Assembly: GCA_038323265.1 (NCBI GenBank)
Contig: JBBQGT010000147.1
Coordinates: 1 to 7,433 of the forward strand
Length of the DNA stretch: 7,433 nt
From: PNKC01 sp038323265
GTDB taxonomy: Bacteria > Chloroflexota > Dehalococcoidia > Tepidiformales > Tepidiformaceae
Direction of reading: 5' to 3'
Shown one piece after another: positions 6,600 to 7,433 of the stretch. The notes below the pieces were generated by a model, which searched no databases, was not told the DNA's origin, and worked only from the letters and a program-made list of their open reading frames with translations. Both the position numbers and the translations under genes were made by a program. Within the stretch, counting starts at the first letter, position 1, and each line of letters begins with the position of its first letter.

Positions 6600-6647
6600 G
6601 TTGGCGCGGGAACTCAGCGCTCGCCGCGCTTGTCTCGCGGCGCCAAC
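6600..6647 (-). repeat. Nested inverted repeat over the aroC stop codon
   Basis: On the minus strand an outer 8-bp perfect inverted repeat (GTTGGCGC at 6647-6640, GCGCCAAC at 6607-6600) encloses the aroC stop at 6616-6614. Within it a 6-bp GCCGCG/CGCGGC pair with a 7-nt loop competes with or partly nests in the outer stem. No T-run follows, so a Rho-independent terminator is not supported. A GC-rich hairpin between aroC and aroKB could act on mRNA processing or partial attenuation, but such pairings also arise by chance in GC-rich DNA. Confidence 0.35.
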
Positions 6648-7433
6648 TGGGGCAGGTAGTGCTCGTAGTTCGAACGCGTCTCGGCCAGGGTGTCGCCGGC
6701 GAATTTTTCTAGCCACGCGTCCGCCAGCACGATGGCTACCATCGCCTCGGCGACGACCCCCCCGGCGGGCACTACGCAGACATCGCTGCGTTCGTATCCA
6801 GCCAGCACTTCCTCGCCAGTATCGAGGTCCGCGGAAGGTAGGGGATGGGCAAGCGTGGGAATCGGCTTAATCGCCGCCCGCACCACGATGTCCTCGCCGG
6901 TGCTCATGCCGCCTTCGATGCCGCCGTGGTTGTTCGTAGCGTGGCGCCACGGCTGCCCGGCCCACTGGCTGGCTGGGAGGATGACATCGTGGACCTGCGA
7001 GCCGCGCAGGCTAGCGCTTTCGAATCCCAGGCCGAAGCCGACGGCCTTGAAGGCATTAATGCTGCAGATCGCCTGGGCGATGCGGCCGTCCAGCTTGCGG
7101 TCCCAGTGTACGTAGCTGCCGAGACCGAGGGGCACGCCCGAAACGCGCACTTCCACCTCGCCGCCAACGGTGTCGCCGTGCGGTTTGGCAGCGTTGATAG
7201 CGGCGACCATAGCTTCGCCCGCTGCAGCGTCAGCCGAGCGCACTGGGTCGTTTTCGACCGCGTCCCAGTCGATTATCGCCGGGACCTGGGTGCGCACATC
7301 GCCGATGGAGAGGGTGTGACTGTGGAACGCCACGCCAAACTCGGCCAAAAGACGCTTAGCGACCGCACCAACGGCTACGCGGGCGGCCGTCTCCCGAGCG
7401 CTCGCCCGTTCGAGCACATTGCGCACGTCATCG
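6614..7433 (-). CDS. aroC: Chorismate synthase (5' end cut by window)
   Basis: 272 codons of the C-terminal part are visible; about 100-120 N-terminal residues, including the Gly-His-Ala-Asp region, lie beyond the right edge. The frame continues two codons (Asp-Asp) to the end of the window, so a GTG near 7426 is internal, not the start. Chorismate synthase converts EPSP to chorismate (step 7 of the shikimate pathway) with reduced FMN. Signatures are Arg-Ala-Ser-Ala-Arg-Glu-Thr-Ala (flavin/phosphate site), His-Ser-His-Thr-Leu, Gly-Leu-Gly-Ser-Tyr-Val-His-Trp-Asp-Arg-Lys-Leu-Asp, a Gly-Gly-Met-Ser-Thr-Gly-Glu variant of the usual GGISNG/GGITNG motif, Arg-Ala-Ala-Ile-Lys-Pro, and near the end Arg-Ser-Asp-Val-Cys-Val-Val-Pro-Ala with its conserved Asp. 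The protein ends at the normal place, with a short charged tail. It is the first gene seen of the aroC-aroKB-tgt run. Confidence 0.97.
   Translation of the reverse strand, partial: DDVRNVLERASARETAARVAVGAVAKRLLAEFGVAFHSHTLSIGDVRTQVPAIIDWDAVENDPVRSADAAAGEAMVAAINAAKPHGDTVGGEVEVRVSGVPLGLGSYVHWDRKLDGRIAQAICSINAFKAVGFGLGFESASLRGSQVHDVILPASQWAGQPWRHATNNHGGIEGGMSTGEDIVVRAAIKPIPTLAHPLPSADLDTGEEVLAGYERSDVCVVPAGGVVAEAMVAIVLADAWLEKFAGDTLAETRSNYEHYLPQLAPRDKRGER

Noticed and set aside
7424..7426. GTG at 7426 as the start of aroC
   Set aside because: The frame stays open to the window edge and the missing N-terminal domain is essential in chorismate synthase, so this codon is internal.

Overview
The window is GC-rich, gene-dense bacterial chromosome with six protein-coding genes, two of them cut by the window ends. 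I see no mobile element, CRISPR array, tRNA or rRNA. The fused shikimate kinase/3-dehydroquinate synthase, the base composition and the mix of envelope genes would fit an Acidobacteriota-like (Bryobacterales/Solibacter-type) organism. That is inference from gene architecture only.

Left half (1-3640), envelope genes. A multi-pass membrane protein with GT-C-glycosyltransferase-like features runs leftward out of the window (1-1005, minus). Only 18 bp away, a polysaccharide deacetylase (NodB fold) with an N-terminal block of about seven membrane segments starts on the plus strand (1024-2256). It is followed at 62 bp by a DUF2156 / MprF-type aminoacyl-phosphatidylglycerol synthase domain protein (2318-3640), which lacks the usual N-terminal flippase and instead carries hydrophobic segments at its C-terminus. 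The two plus-strand genes probably form an operon that remodels envelope glycan and lipid charge.

Right half (3584-7433), a minus-strand run read aroC, then aroKB, then tgt. Chorismate synthase (5' end cut) is followed after 79 bp by the bifunctional AroK-AroB fusion, which overlaps tRNA-guanine transglycosylase by 4 bp (ATGA). Steps 2, 5 and 7 of the shikimate pathway are therefore encoded together, translationally joined to the enzyme that inserts the queuosine precursor into tRNA. The tgt 3' end overlaps the 3' end of the DUF2156 gene tail-to-tail by 57 bp, so the two halves meet without a spacer.

No wholly new system is evident. The points most worth checking are the Tgt substrate-pocket variant (Asp-His-Val where bacterial enzymes usually have Asp-Glu-Cys), the two envelope genes with unusual membrane-domain arrangements, and the very tight gene boundaries (18-bp divergent start, 57-bp convergent overlap, 4-bp coupled overlap). 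No stretch longer than about 80 bp lacks a gene.
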